In this document: piece by piece, positions 44,982 through 54,443 of the stretch
Position numbering within the stretch: position 1 is the stretch's first letter
Layout: each line of letters opens with the position of its first letter
NCBI GenBank assembly: GCA_019058315.1
Contig: JAHPZH010000002.1
Location: forward strand, 1,339,726 to 1,403,725
Direction: 5' to 3'
Source of the DNA: Candidatus Helarchaeota archaeon
Lineage (GTDB): Archaea > Asgardarchaeota > Lokiarchaeia > Helarchaeales > RDOG01
DNA: 64,000 bases
Program-made: the position numbers and the translations under genes
Notes under the pieces: model-generated
Database searches by the model: none
Seen by the model: only the letters and a program-made list of their open reading frames with translations
What the model was told of the DNA's origin: nothing

Positions 44982-47900
44982 CAAACAATGAGATAATTAA
45001 AAAATACAATAACCTATTAATTATAGGCGCAGGACTTGCAGGCATGGAATGTGCCCTCGATCTCGCCGATGCGGGCTATAAAGTCTATTTGGTTGAAAAC
45101 AAGTCCTCTATTGGGGGAAAATATGCACAAATATATAAAATATTTCCTTATGACGAATGCGGTGCCTGTATTTTAACACCTAAAATGAATCAAGTTGGTA
45201 AACACCCCAATATTGAAAATATTACTCTTGCAGAAATAAAAGGTGTGAAAGGGTCTCTAGGAAATTTTGAAGTTACTATTTTAAAACATCCAAGGTATGT
45301 GGATGAAGATAAATGCACAGGATGTGGGAAATGTATAGAAACCTGTCCTGTGGAAGTTTCAAACGAATATGATCTGGGATTATCTAAAAGAAAAGCAATT
45401 TATCTAGATTTTGCACAACAAATACCATTCGTAGTTACTATTGATAAAGATAATTGCATAGATTGTAGAATGTGTGTTCAAAGATGTAAAGCTGAAGCAA
45501 TAGACCATGATATGAAGGAAAAAGAAATTATATTACAAGTTGGGGCAATTATTATCAGTACAGGTTTTGAAGAATTTGATCCCTCTATAAAAGAAGAATA
45601 CGGGTTTAAACGTTATAAAAACGTAATTACAAGTTTAATGTATGAAAGAATGACTCATCCGGCAGGTCTGGACAATATATCACGTCTATCTGATGGTAGA
45701 AAACCAAGAAGGGTAGTCTTTGTTAATTGTGTAGGAGCAAGAGACGAAAGTATTGGAAACTTATATTGTAATAAAGTATGTTGTATGTTCTCAATGAAAA
45801 ATGCAAGGAATTTACGATTGCATGAACCAGATGCGGAAATTATTATTTGCTATATTGATATAAGGGCTGCTGGCAAATTATTCGAAAGATATTATCGCTC
45901 TACTTTAGAACAATATGGAATCAAATTTATTAGGGGTAGAGTTAGTGAAATTTTAGAAGATCCTAATACAAAAGATCTGACAGTTCGTCTAGAAGACACA
46001 GAAGGAGCTGAACCGATCTCTCTTGAGAATGTAGACTATGTAATTTTAAATTGCTCATTTGTACCTTCCGAAGGAACTAAAAAAATGGCAGAATTCTTTA
46101 ATTTAGAACTCGGCTCTGATGGATTTATCCAAGATTTTCATTCTAATATAGGAGCTATTGAAACAAAAATACCTGGAGTTTATGTAATCGGAACTGCTCA
46201 TGGTCCAAAGGATGGTACGGATGTAATTGCCGAATCAAAGGCTGCAGCTTCAGCTTGTACTGCAGATCTTCCTCCATTGTCAAGAGATTTAAAGGAAAAA
46301 ATAATCGAAAAGAAAGAAATTGATGAATCTAAACTAAGAGTGGGTGTATTTGTTTGTCATTGTGGAGGGATTATTTCACATACTGTTGATGTTAAAGAAT
46401 TGGTTGAGAAATTAAAAGAAGATCCTGATATTGAATTTGTTCAAGATTACATATTCATGTGTTCTAGTCCTGGTCAAGATTTAATAAGAGAAAGTATAAA
46501 GAAATATAATTTAAATCGAATTATTGTAGCATCTTGCAGTCCACTTATCCATGAGCCTACATTTCGCGGTTGTGTAGAATCAACTGGGCTTTCACGCTTT
46601 TATTTCGAGGGTCCTATAAATATTAGAGAACAATGCGCCATGGTACATAAGGACTACCCCGAAGATGCCACCACGAAGGCTTTGGCTTTAATTAAAGGTG
46701 GGGTAGCGAGAGTTTCACGCTTAAGAGAGGTCCCTATAGAAAAATTGGATGTAAAAAAATCAGTTTTAATTTTAGGTGGAGGGGCTTCAGGGATAACTGC
46801 TGGAATTGATTTAGCCAAAAAAGGATTAACTGTTTATATAATCGAGAAAGAAGAGGAAATTGGAGGTAGATTAAATAAATTATATAAATTATTTCCCCAT
46901 AAAGATGATGCACAAGAAATTTTGAAAGAATTAAAAACCAAAATAAAGCTTTATAAAAATATAATTATACACACATCAAGTAGAATTACAAATTTTTCCG
47001 GTCGCATTGGGGATTATAATGTTAAAATTAATAAAAATGGAAAAGAAATAGAATTAAATGTTGGTTCTATAATCGTTTCTATTGGTACTAAGGTTTATAC
47101 GCCGGAAATTGGCGAATATTGCTTTGGAGAAACTAAAAATGTTATCACCTCTTTAGATCTTGAAGAAATGCTCAAAAATGACTCTTTAAAAGACCCTGTA
47201 TCTATAGCTTTTATTCAATGTGTTGGTTCAAGAGCGTATCCTGGGGAAAAAGGGCACATTCATTGCTCTAGAGTGTGCTGTAATTCAGCTATTAAAAATG
47301 CTGAAATTATTAAAGAGAAATTTCCAAATTCTAACGTATTTATTTTATACAAAGAGTTTTTGAGAGTATATGGCCGTTTTATGGAAGAAAAATATATCGA
47401 TACGCAGATGAAGGGTGTTAATTTTATCAGATGGCTTAAAGATAAACCACCCCAAGTAGAAGTTGATTCGAAATCGAATAAGATTATGATATCTGTATAT
47501 GATTCACTATTGCAAGATGAGATAAAAATTACGGCAGACTACCTCGTTTTATCAGTGGGTCAAGAATCTCCAGAAGATTTAGATAATTTATGCAACATTC
47601 TTGGGATAACAAAATCCATTGATGGGTTCGTTGAAGAAATGCATATTAAATTTCGCCCAGTTGAAACTAAGGTTCCTGGAATTTATTCTTCATCCTCATT
47701 TCCCAAAGACATAGCTGATTCTATCGCTCTTGCTCGTGGTGCAGCAAGCAAAGTCGCGATACAACAGAAGGGTATTGAATTAGAATTAACAACTGCTGAA
47801 GTGGATGAGTCAGTTTGTGTTGGTTGTGGATTATGTGAGGCTGTTTGTCCATATGAGGCGATAAAAATGGTCGCAATAAAACCTGGCAAAATAATCTCGG

Positions 47901-48028
47901 TAACTGATACAATAAAATGTCAAGGATGTGGTACATGCGTAGCATCTTGCCCCATAGGTGCAAGAGATCACAGATGGTGGCGTGATTCTCAATATCTTGC
48001 TCAAATAGACGCAATATTAAATGAATAA
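44978..48028 (+). CDS. hdrA: Giant HdrA-HdrA (HdrA3), MvhD encoded separately
   Basis: A 1016-residue double-module HdrA starting at TTG 44978, which overlaps the HdrA2 stop; a GAGGGTT lies upstream. Module 1 has LLIIGAGLAGMECALDL, a variant Cys segment YDECGACILTPKMNQVGKHP that lacks the third Cys seen in its paralogues, ferredoxin CTGCGKCIETCP and CIDCRMCVQRC. Module 2 has RVGVFVCHCGGII, CSPLIHEPT, LILGGGASGITAGIDL and a C-terminal ferredoxin (CVGCGLCEAVCP, CQGCGTCVASCP). The protein ends where HdrA2 continues into MvhD; here the MvhD is the separate next gene, 6 bp away. Confidence 0.88.
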   Translation: MTNNEIIKKYNNLLIIGAGLAGMECALDLADAGYKVYLVENKSSIGGKYAQIYKIFPYDECGACILTPKMNQVGKHPNIENITLAEIKGVKGSLGNFEVTILKHPRYVDEDKCTGCGKCIETCPVEVSNEYDLGLSKRKAIYLDFAQQIPFVVTIDKDNCIDCRMCVQRCKAEAIDHDMKEKEIILQVGAIIISTGFEEFDPSIKEEYGFKRYKNVITSLMYERMTHPAGLDNISRLSDGRKPRRVVFVNCVGARDESIGNLYCNKVCCMFSMKNARNLRLHEPDAEIIICYIDIRAAGKLFERYYRSTLEQYGIKFIRGRVSEILEDPNTKDLTVRLEDTEGAEPISLENVDYVILNCSFVPSEGTKKMAEFFNLELGSDGFIQDFHSNIGAIETKIPGVYVIGTAHGPKDGTDVIAESKAAASACTADLPPLSRDLKEKIIEKKEIDESKLRVGVFVCHCGGIISHTVDVKELVEKLKEDPDIEFVQDYIFMCSSPGQDLIRESIKKYNLNRIIVASCSPLIHEPTFRGCVESTGLSRFYFEGPINIREQCAMVHKDYPEDATTKALALIKGGVARVSRLREVPIEKLDVKKSVLILGGGASGITAGIDLAKKGLTVYIIEKEEEIGGRLNKLYKLFPHKDDAQEILKELKTKIKLYKNIIIHTSSRITNFSGRIGDYNVKINKNGKEIELNVGSIIVSIGTKVYTPEIGEYCFGETKNVITSLDLEEMLKNDSLKDPVSIAFIQCVGSRAYPGEKGHIHCSRVCCNSAIKNAEIIKEKFPNSNVFILYKEFLRVYGRFMEEKYIDTQMKGVNFIRWLKDKPPQVEVDSKSNKIMISVYDSLLQDEIKITADYLVLSVGQESPEDLDNLCNILGITKSIDGFVEEMHIKFRPVETKVPGIYSSSSFPKDIADSIALARGAASKVAIQQKGIELELTTAEVDESVCVGCGLCEAVCPYEAIKMVAIKPGKIISVTDTIKCQGCGTCVASCPIGARDHRWWRDSQYLAQIDAILNE

Positions 48029-48034
48029 AAATAT

Positions 48035-48460
48035 ATGGTGTTAAAATTTCCCCCTAAACAACCAGTAATTTTAATGTTTGCCTGTATGAGATGCAGTTAT
48101 ACTGCTTCAGACCTAGCGGGAACATTAAAAATTCAATACAATCCAATAGTTCGTATTATAAGGGTTCCTTGTACGGGAAGAGTTGATATTATTCATATAT
48201 TGCGAGGAATAGTTGATGGTGCTGATGCAGTTCTCGTAGTTGGTTGTCATAAAGGGGATTGCGGATTTATTTCAGGAAATCTAGCTGCTGAAAGACGAGT
48301 GAAATTTGTAAGAAACTTATTAAAACAGATGAATATTAATCCTGATCGCGTTCAAATGCACTATGTTTCAGCCGCAGAAGCAAATGAAGTAGTCGAAATT
48401 ATAGAAAAAGTAGCTAAACAGGTTGCAAAAATGGGTCCCTCACCGTTTAGAACAAAATGA
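48035..48460 (+). CDS. mvhD: MvhD/VhuD-type [2Fe-2S] electron-transfer protein
   Basis: A 141-residue protein matching the C-terminal domain of HdrA2: FACMRCSYTASDLAGT, RVPCTGRVDIIHIL and VGCHKGDCGFISGNLAAERR. In methanogens MvhD passes electrons from the [NiFe]-hydrogenase or formate dehydrogenase to HdrA. It is 6 bp after HdrA3, which lacks this domain, so HdrA3 plus MvhD equals the fused architecture. No hydrogenase or formate dehydrogenase large subunit is in the window, so the electron donor or acceptor is encoded elsewhere. Confidence 0.92.
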   Translation: MVLKFPPKQPVILMFACMRCSYTASDLAGTLKIQYNPIVRIIRVPCTGRVDIIHILRGIVDGADAVLVVGCHKGDCGFISGNLAAERRVKFVRNLLKQMNINPDRVQMHYVSAAEANEVVEIIEKVAKQVAKMGPSPFRTK

Positions 48461-48476
48461 AATGGAATTGATTTGA

Positions 48477-48764
48477 TTGGACGAAGAGAAAGAAAAATTA
48501 AACAAAATCATAAAACAATTGGAAAAAACAAAGGACAAGGATAGTAATGATTGGAAAAAAATCACTACAGAACACAAAGAAGAATTTGAAGTAATAAAGA
48601 AATCATATCGTGAAAAGCAAAATGAGTTGAGACAACTAATCCAAGATAAAAAAACAGGAATTGTAATGGGAGAAGAATTTGATAAAAGACTTGATGAATT
48701 ACAGAACGAATTAACTGAACTTGAATTCAAAATTTATAAATTAAGAATAGGCAGAGGCAGTTAA
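48477..48764 (+). CDS. Small coiled-coil protein inside the hdr cluster
   Basis: A 95-residue, very charged protein starting at TTG (LDEEKEKLNKII). It is almost entirely helical with heptad-like Leu/Ile spacing (LNKIIKQLEKTKDKDSNDWKK, FDKRLDELQNELTELEFKIYKL), so it is probably a coiled-coil dimer. No family is recognised. It sits 16 bp after mvhD and 5 bp before the split HdrA4 genes, implying co-transcription. A structural linker between Hdr modules is possible. The sHdr operons of sulfur oxidisers also have a small hypothetical gene between hdrA and hdrC2, but homology is not claimed. Confidence 0.65.
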   Translation: MDEEKEKLNKIIKQLEKTKDKDSNDWKKITTEHKEEFEVIKKSYREKQNELRQLIQDKKTGIVMGEEFDKRLDELQNELTELEFKIYKLRIGRGS

Positions 48765-48769
48765 AAATT

Positions 48770-50065
48770 ATGCAAAATAAAGCAATTATTATCGGAAATG
48801 GACTTGCTGCATTACAAGCAGCAATTGAATTAGCTGATTTAGGGGTCAAAGTAAGTCTCATTTCCAATCAAGACTCTTTAGGAGGTAATGCCAAGAATTT
48901 ATACAAGGCATTTCCAACAGATGATTGTTTTTACTGTATTAGTTCGATAAAGGAAAAATGTGGTATTAGAAAATGCTTTTATCGTGCAGGAATATGGGAA
49001 CATCCAAATATTGTAGTTTATTTAGATTCACAAATTTCAAAAATTGAAGGTGAAATAGGAAATTTTAAAATTGCCCTTAAACAAAACCCCCAGTATATTG
49101 ACCATAATAAATGCATTCAATGTGGGGAATGTGAACGTATATGCCCAATATTAATGGATATTGATGATGAATTGGGAATTAGAAAAAGAAAAGCAATTTA
49201 TCATAGATTACAAAATATTCCATATTCTTATTTCATTCAGAGAGAATATTGCGATTCAAATTGTACAAAATGTGAAGAAATCTGCCCTATAAATGCTATT
49301 AATTTAAATTCCTCATCTGAAAATCATAATTTAACAGCTAGTATAATCATAATCGCCAGTTCTTATTCCGAATATAACCCTTCTGAATTAAAAGAATATC
49401 ATTACGGTGAGTTTCCTAATGTTATTACTCAAGTTCAATTAGCTAGAATGTTAGATCCTACTGGTCCGACTCAAGGAAAATTAGTAAGAATGACCGATTT
49501 AAAACCAGCAAAGAAGATTTTAATGTTACAATGCGTCGGATCACGGGATGACAATACAAATAAATATTGTAGTGAGATATGTTGCACTTTTGCGTGCAAA
49601 CATGCCGAAATTATAAAAAAAGAACGTGAAAATCAAGCGCAAATAACTATTGTATACAAAGATATTAGAACAGATGGATTTTATGAGATAAATTATAGAA
49701 ATTGTAGAGAATTGGGAATTGATTTCTTAAAAGGTCACATATCTGATATTGTAGAAAAAGACAATACATTACAAATTTTAGTTTTTGATGTTATTTTAAA
49801 TAGGCATATCGAATTTGAAGTGGATTTATTAATTTTAACTTGTGCTTTAGTTCCCTCCGATCTTTCTAAATCGATTATGAACCAATTTAATATCGAATTA
49901 AAGGAAAATGGATTTCCCAATACGAGTTTTGATCTAATTGAAAGTTCAAGAAAGGGAATATTTCTATGCGGTTCTTCAATTAAGCCAATTTCAATTCCAG
50001 AATCAATTAATCTGGCAAAGGCAGCTGCATTTAAAGCATTTCAAAGTTTAAGGAGTGATAGTTGA
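48770..50065 (+). CDS. HdrA N-terminal module, stand-alone half of split HdrA4
   Basis: A 431-residue protein equal to module 1 of the giant HdrA proteins: FAD motif AIIIGNGLAALQAAIEL, DDCFYCISSIKEKCGIRKC (an expanded version of the NDCSxC segment), ferredoxin motifs CIQCGECERICP and CTKCEEICP, then LQCVGSRDDNTNKYC. It stops where the paralogues continue into the VFICHCG domain. The next gene overlaps by 11 bp and supplies the missing half, so HdrA4 is a split version; 431 plus 717 residues equals the 1145-residue HdrA2 within three residues. Start ATG. Confidence 0.85.
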   Translation: MQNKAIIIGNGLAALQAAIELADLGVKVSLISNQDSLGGNAKNLYKAFPTDDCFYCISSIKEKCGIRKCFYRAGIWEHPNIVVYLDSQISKIEGEIGNFKIALKQNPQYIDHNKCIQCGECERICPILMDIDDELGIRKRKAIYHRLQNIPYSYFIQREYCDSNCTKCEEICPINAINLNSSSENHNLTASIIIIASSYSEYNPSELKEYHYGEFPNVITQVQLARMLDPTGPTQGKLVRMTDLKPAKKILMLQCVGSRDDNTNKYCSEICCTFACKHAEIIKKERENQAQITIVYKDIRTDGFYEINYRNCRELGIDFLKGHISDIVEKDNTLQILVFDVILNRHIEFEVDLLILTCALVPSDLSKSIMNQFNIELKENGFPNTSFDLIESSRKGIFLCGSSIKPISIPESINLAKAAAFKAFQSLRSDS

Positions 50066-52208
50066 AAAAATGGATAGAGATTCTAGCAAAATTCCGGTTT
50101 TTATTTGTACTTGCGGAGACAAATTAAAAGAAAAATTAGATTATGAAAAAATAAGAAAAGAAATTCAGGAATTTCATTCTCCCAACCCGGTTAAAATACT
50201 TAAATTTCTGTGTATTGAGGAAGATAAAAATAAAATTCTCGAGACTTTAGATAAATCTACAAATAAATTTGTTGTTGCAGCTTGTACACCACAGAAATTA
50301 GAATATGAATTAAGAACATTTTTAAGAACTCATGGAAAAGACCCATTTTCATTTGATATTGCAAATATTCGTGAGCATTGTGCTTGGGTGCATGAAAATA
50401 AAGCCCTTGCAACCGAAAAAGCAATTGCTTTAATTAAATCTTCAATAGAAAGAATAAAATATGCTCCAAAAATTAATGAAGATAAAATCAAGATTCAAAA
50501 ACATGTCCTAATTATTGGAGCAGGCATTTCTGGACTACAAACTGCTATAAACCTAAAATCTTTGGGTTATAAAGTTGTAGTATTGGAAAAAGAATCTTCA
50601 GCAGGTGGACATGTTGGTAAATTATCTAAAATTTATCCATTTGGCATAAAAGGTAAGGTATTAATTGATGAGAAATTGGATTTAATTGAAAAAAATAATA
50701 TTAATATCATATACAATTGTCAAGTCAATTGGATTAGCGGTTCATTTGGTAATTTTAAATGCAATATAACAATAGATTCAGGGGAAGAACAAATTAAAAA
50801 CACCTCTGCAATTGTTATAGCTACTGGTCATAAAGTATTTGAACCTAATAACCTTTTACAATATAAATATGGAATATCACCTGATATTATAACACTTTTC
50901 GAACTATCAAATATTTTAAATAATAATAGTTCGTCAAAAAAAGAATTAATTAGATTAAGTAACGGAAAACCAGTTAAAAATATTCTTATGGTTCAATGTG
51001 TAGGCTCTAGAGATGTTAACAATTTTGAATACTGCAGTAAATATTGTTGTACCTCAGCTATAGATCATGCCATTGAAGTAAAGGAGAAATTTAAAGATGT
51101 TAATATTACCATAAATTACTTCGATATCCGCACACCATTTGAACAAGAGGCAATATATCGTGAAGCTAGGGGACTGGGAATTGATTTTTTCAGGGGTAAA
51201 ATCGGGGAGATAAGTATTGATGATAACAATCAATTAATTACTCAAGCTATGGATACTATAATTGGAAATTTAGTAGAATTAAAAAGTGATTTAGTAGTTT
51301 TGTCTACTGCATTAATACCTAATCTAGAAAATAATCAATTATTCGAATTATTAAATTTAGAATTCAGAAATGGAGGGTTTATTAAAGAATATTATGATAA
51401 ATTGAAAAAACTAGAAACAAAAAGAAAAGGAATCTATGTCTGTGGAACAGTTTCTGGTCCAAAAACAATTCCACAGTGCATTTATGAAGCTCATGCTGTT
51501 AGTTTAAAAGTTTTTCAAGAAATAGGGGATGGAGAAATAACAAAAAATCTAACGGTTACCACCATAGATGAAGATTTATGTAATGGTTGCGAACTTTGTG
51601 CGAGAATTTGCCCTTTTAACATTCCAATCATGAAAGAAGTGGGGAACGAATTAAAAGCTGAAATAGATCCCTTTAGTTGCAAGGGCTGTGGAATTTGTGC
51701 TAGTATTTGTCCAACAGGAGCAGCACAATTACAGACAAACTTAAGGGATCAATTAATTATACAAATAAAAGCCATTTTAAAAGATATAAAGGAATCAAAA
51801 GATTCCATAATCTTGGGATTTGTTTGTGATGAATGTGGGTACGCTACAATAGATGCAGCTGGTATATTGAATACACCATATTCAGAAAAGGTGAGATTCA
51901 TTAGATTACCTTGTATTGGGCGTCTTTCCCTACTGGATATATTTACTGCATTTGCAGAAGGTGCAAGTGGAGTTCTACTTATTGGATGTGCAAAAGAAAG
52001 ATGCCATTATCTTAAAGGAAGTTCAAAAACTGAAATTGAAGTCGCAATTACAAAGGAGATTTTGAAGGAAATAGGCTGGGAGCCTGAAAGAATTGAATAT
52101 CATGGTATGTTTCATGCAGAACCAGAGAAATTTCTTAATGCAGTGAAAGAAATGGTTGAAAAGATGAATAAATTGGGTATTACCAAGATTTTAAAAAATA
52201 AGGAATGA
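50055..52208 (+). CDS. HdrA second module plus MvhD, C-terminal half of split HdrA4
   Basis: A 717-residue protein. The GTG at 50055 overlaps the upstream half by 11 bp; the ATG at 50070, behind AGGAGTGA, is an alternative. It opens KIPVFICTCGDKLKEKL (equivalent of RIGVFICHCG), then CTPQKLEYEL, FAD motif VLIIGAGISGLQTAINL, VQCVGSRDVNNFEYC, C-terminal ferredoxin CNGCELCARICP and CKGCGICASICP, and an MvhD domain with CDECGYATID, LPCIGRLSLL and GCAKERCHY. It completes the fourth HdrA assembly of the cluster. The next gene overlaps by 4 bp. Confidence 0.87.
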   Translation: MIVEKMDRDSSKIPVFICTCGDKLKEKLDYEKIRKEIQEFHSPNPVKILKFLCIEEDKNKILETLDKSTNKFVVAACTPQKLEYELRTFLRTHGKDPFSFDIANIREHCAWVHENKALATEKAIALIKSSIERIKYAPKINEDKIKIQKHVLIIGAGISGLQTAINLKSLGYKVVVLEKESSAGGHVGKLSKIYPFGIKGKVLIDEKLDLIEKNNINIIYNCQVNWISGSFGNFKCNITIDSGEEQIKNTSAIVIATGHKVFEPNNLLQYKYGISPDIITLFELSNILNNNSSSKKELIRLSNGKPVKNILMVQCVGSRDVNNFEYCSKYCCTSAIDHAIEVKEKFKDVNITINYFDIRTPFEQEAIYREARGLGIDFFRGKIGEISIDDNNQLITQAMDTIIGNLVELKSDLVVLSTALIPNLENNQLFELLNLEFRNGGFIKEYYDKLKKLETKRKGIYVCGTVSGPKTIPQCIYEAHAVSLKVFQEIGDGEITKNLTVTTIDEDLCNGCELCARICPFNIPIMKEVGNELKAEIDPFSCKGCGICASICPTGAAQLQTNLRDQLIIQIKAILKDIKESKDSIILGFVCDECGYATIDAAGILNTPYSEKVRFIRLPCIGRLSLLDIFTAFAEGASGVLLIGCAKERCHYLKGSSKTEIEVAITKEILKEIGWEPERIEYHGMFHAEPEKFLNAVKEMVEKMNKLGITKILKNKE

Positions 52209-54442
52209 TGGATGATATGGGTATTCCAGTTGACATTGCACCAAAAAGAAAGATTTTTTATGAATTACTCATAAAAATTCTGAAATTACAACAAAAAGAA
52301 GAAATTGAGATCGAATTCGAAGACCTAAAAACACTCGAATCGAATTTAAAAGAATTCAAAAATGAATTTCCAAAATTTAATTCCAATTTATTATCAAAAA
52401 TTGAAGATTTTCTACATAAATTAAACGTTTTAGAAAAAGTTAACAATCAACTATTTTTAAAAGAAACAATAGAGAAATTAAATCAAGTCGAAATTAAAAC
52501 AGATATTGAAAAAAACGCAATTTTTAAATTAAAAGAATTAATTGAAACAAGAATTAATACTATTGAGGGAACAGTTGCCCAAATTTCAATAGATAAAAAA
52601 GTAATTTCATTGTTGCTTAAAGATATTAAAAATATTACAGATTTATTAAATTCAAAAATTAAACCTGTTTATGAGCATTTTCTTAAAAAACAAAGCATAA
52701 AAGAAGACGAATTAAATAAAATTTTAGATAATTATATTCAAATTAAAGAAATTACGGAATTTAAAGAATTTCAAGAGAAATTTAAATTAATTTCAAGAAT
52801 AATGCGTGATAAAGGACTAATTTATTCTGTTTCTCAAATAAATAAATCGTTAAATGAAAGTAAAATCGATGATAAACGTGCAAATGTTCTACTTCATAAA
52901 AATATATTCCCTAAATTGGATCAAGCGATAATTTTATTCATCATTAATACACTCGGTCCTCAAACAATAGAGGATCTATACCAAAAAACAGGAATTGCAA
53001 AAGATAGATTATTTCAAGGAATTCTTAGAATTCTAGATAGAAAAGAAATTGAAATCTTAAAGGAAAAAGAAGGACAACCTGTTTATACTAAAATTAAATT
53101 AAAATCAAATATACTTGAATCAATAGATAAGAATTTGAAAATAATTATTAATATTAGAGACAAAATCGATCAAGATTCTGAATTATTTAACAAAATCATA
53201 GAAAATTTAAATGAATTTAGACAATATTTGGATTCAATTGATGAATTTGATGAAAAAATCTTCCAAGATTCTATTTTTAAATTAAAATCTAGTGTTCAAA
53301 AATTAATAAACTTGATTCCTCAATTTTCTCTTGACAAGAAAGAGGAAAAGATAATAGATAGAATTGATGGTATGATTGAAGCCCTCAAGCTTTATCGCCT
53401 TAATTTAACATTTGAGAAAAGAGAAAATTTAAAGGAAATCAGTACAGAACTAAAATATAAAGTATCTAAATTAATTTTAGATTCTATGGATCAAGATTTC
53501 GAAAGGGGACAAATAATAGCTACTATAAAAAAGAAAGGTCCATTAAATATAATTGACCTTTCTAAAGCTACCGGTCTACAAAGAGATAAGATATATTCTC
53601 ATATGATTCAATTAAAAACTGATAATAGAATTAAAATAATAGGTTCTAAAGAAGGATATGATTTATACGATGTTTCTAGAGTTAAAACTGAAGAAGAAAA
53701 ACTAATTGAAGATTTTTTAAATATCATTCTCGAATTCAAAATCATTCAAACAAACTATGAAAATGCGATATTAGATGTTAAATTTAATCTTGATAAAATT
53801 AACCTTTATTTGGAACAATTCCTTCAAAAATTAAATAATATAGTAAATATAAAATTCTTAAATCAACAATTTAGCGAAGAAATCTATAAAGAATACTCAA
53901 AAAGAGTTAAGGGAGTAATAGATACACTTACCAGTATTAAAGGGAAGGTCAAGGTTAAAAAAGCCGAAATTAATTTTGACGAATTAGTTCCTATTTTAGT
54001 GCCTTCAACAGAAGATGAATTTTCACATTTAATAGAACCAAAGCAACTGATAGGCTTTGGTACTATAAAAAGTAATGAAAAGAGATGCTTATCTTGCCGC
54101 AGTTGCCAAGATATATGTGAAGAATCAGCTGTAACCTTAAAAAATGTCTGGAATTTACCGCTTATTTTTGAGCTTTCAGAAGAAGAATTGAATGATCTTC
54201 CAGGATCAAAAAAGATGTTATTTAATATCATAAAAAAAATTGCCCAAAAGAAACCTTCGAATATAATCAATATACCTGATGGGGCAATAGGATATGGAAG
54301 ACCCGAATTTGAGCCGATTAAATGCATCGCTTGTAAAAAATGTGTTGAAAGATGCCCAAATGAGGCAATAGAATTTGAAGAAGTGTGGAATTTTCCAGAA
54401 ATTATCAAATCAGCCTCTAAATCCTTAACTATGGAGGATTAA
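52205..54442 (+). CDS. Winged-helix, coiled-coil and 2[4Fe-4S] ferredoxin fusion protein
   Basis: A 745-residue protein unlike known Hdr subunits. The N-terminal ~240 residues are charged and helical with coiled-coil character. Two winged-helix-like segments follow: LFIINTLGPQTIEDLYQKTG with KDRLFQGILRILDRKEIEIL (about 240-285), and IIATIKKKGPLNIIDLSKATGLQRDKIYSHMIQLK (about 435-470). The C-terminal ~140 residues have two ferredoxin motifs, CLSCRSCQDICEESAVTLKNVWNLPLI and CIACKKCVERCPNEAIEFEEVWNFPEI, each followed by the same VWN(L/F)P ending. It overlaps HdrA4 by 4 bp and is 1 bp before hdrC2, so it is part of the complex or its redox sensor. Confidence 0.7.
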   Translation: MMDDMGIPVDIAPKRKIFYELLIKILKLQQKEEIEIEFEDLKTLESNLKEFKNEFPKFNSNLLSKIEDFLHKLNVLEKVNNQLFLKETIEKLNQVEIKTDIEKNAIFKLKELIETRINTIEGTVAQISIDKKVISLLLKDIKNITDLLNSKIKPVYEHFLKKQSIKEDELNKILDNYIQIKEITEFKEFQEKFKLISRIMRDKGLIYSVSQINKSLNESKIDDKRANVLLHKNIFPKLDQAIILFIINTLGPQTIEDLYQKTGIAKDRLFQGILRILDRKEIEILKEKEGQPVYTKIKLKSNILESIDKNLKIIINIRDKIDQDSELFNKIIENLNEFRQYLDSIDEFDEKIFQDSIFKLKSSVQKLINLIPQFSLDKKEEKIIDRIDGMIEALKLYRLNLTFEKRENLKEISTELKYKVSKLILDSMDQDFERGQIIATIKKKGPLNIIDLSKATGLQRDKIYSHMIQLKTDNRIKIIGSKEGYDLYDVSRVKTEEEKLIEDFLNIILEFKIIQTNYENAILDVKFNLDKINLYLEQFLQKLNNIVNIKFLNQQFSEEIYKEYSKRVKGVIDTLTSIKGKVKVKKAEINFDELVPILVPSTEDEFSHLIEPKQLIGFGTIKSNEKRCLSCRSCQDICEESAVTLKNVWNLPLIFELSEEELNDLPGSKKMLFNIIKKIAQKKPSNIINIPDGAIGYGRPEFEPIKCIACKKCVERCPNEAIEFEEVWNFPEIIKSASKSLTMED

Positions 54443-54443
54443 A

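Noticed and set aside
53884-54408. Minus-strand ORF of 174 aa in the winged-helix/ferredoxin gene
   Set aside because: It is a shadow; the plus-strand frame has two clear ferredoxin motifs in the same DNA.
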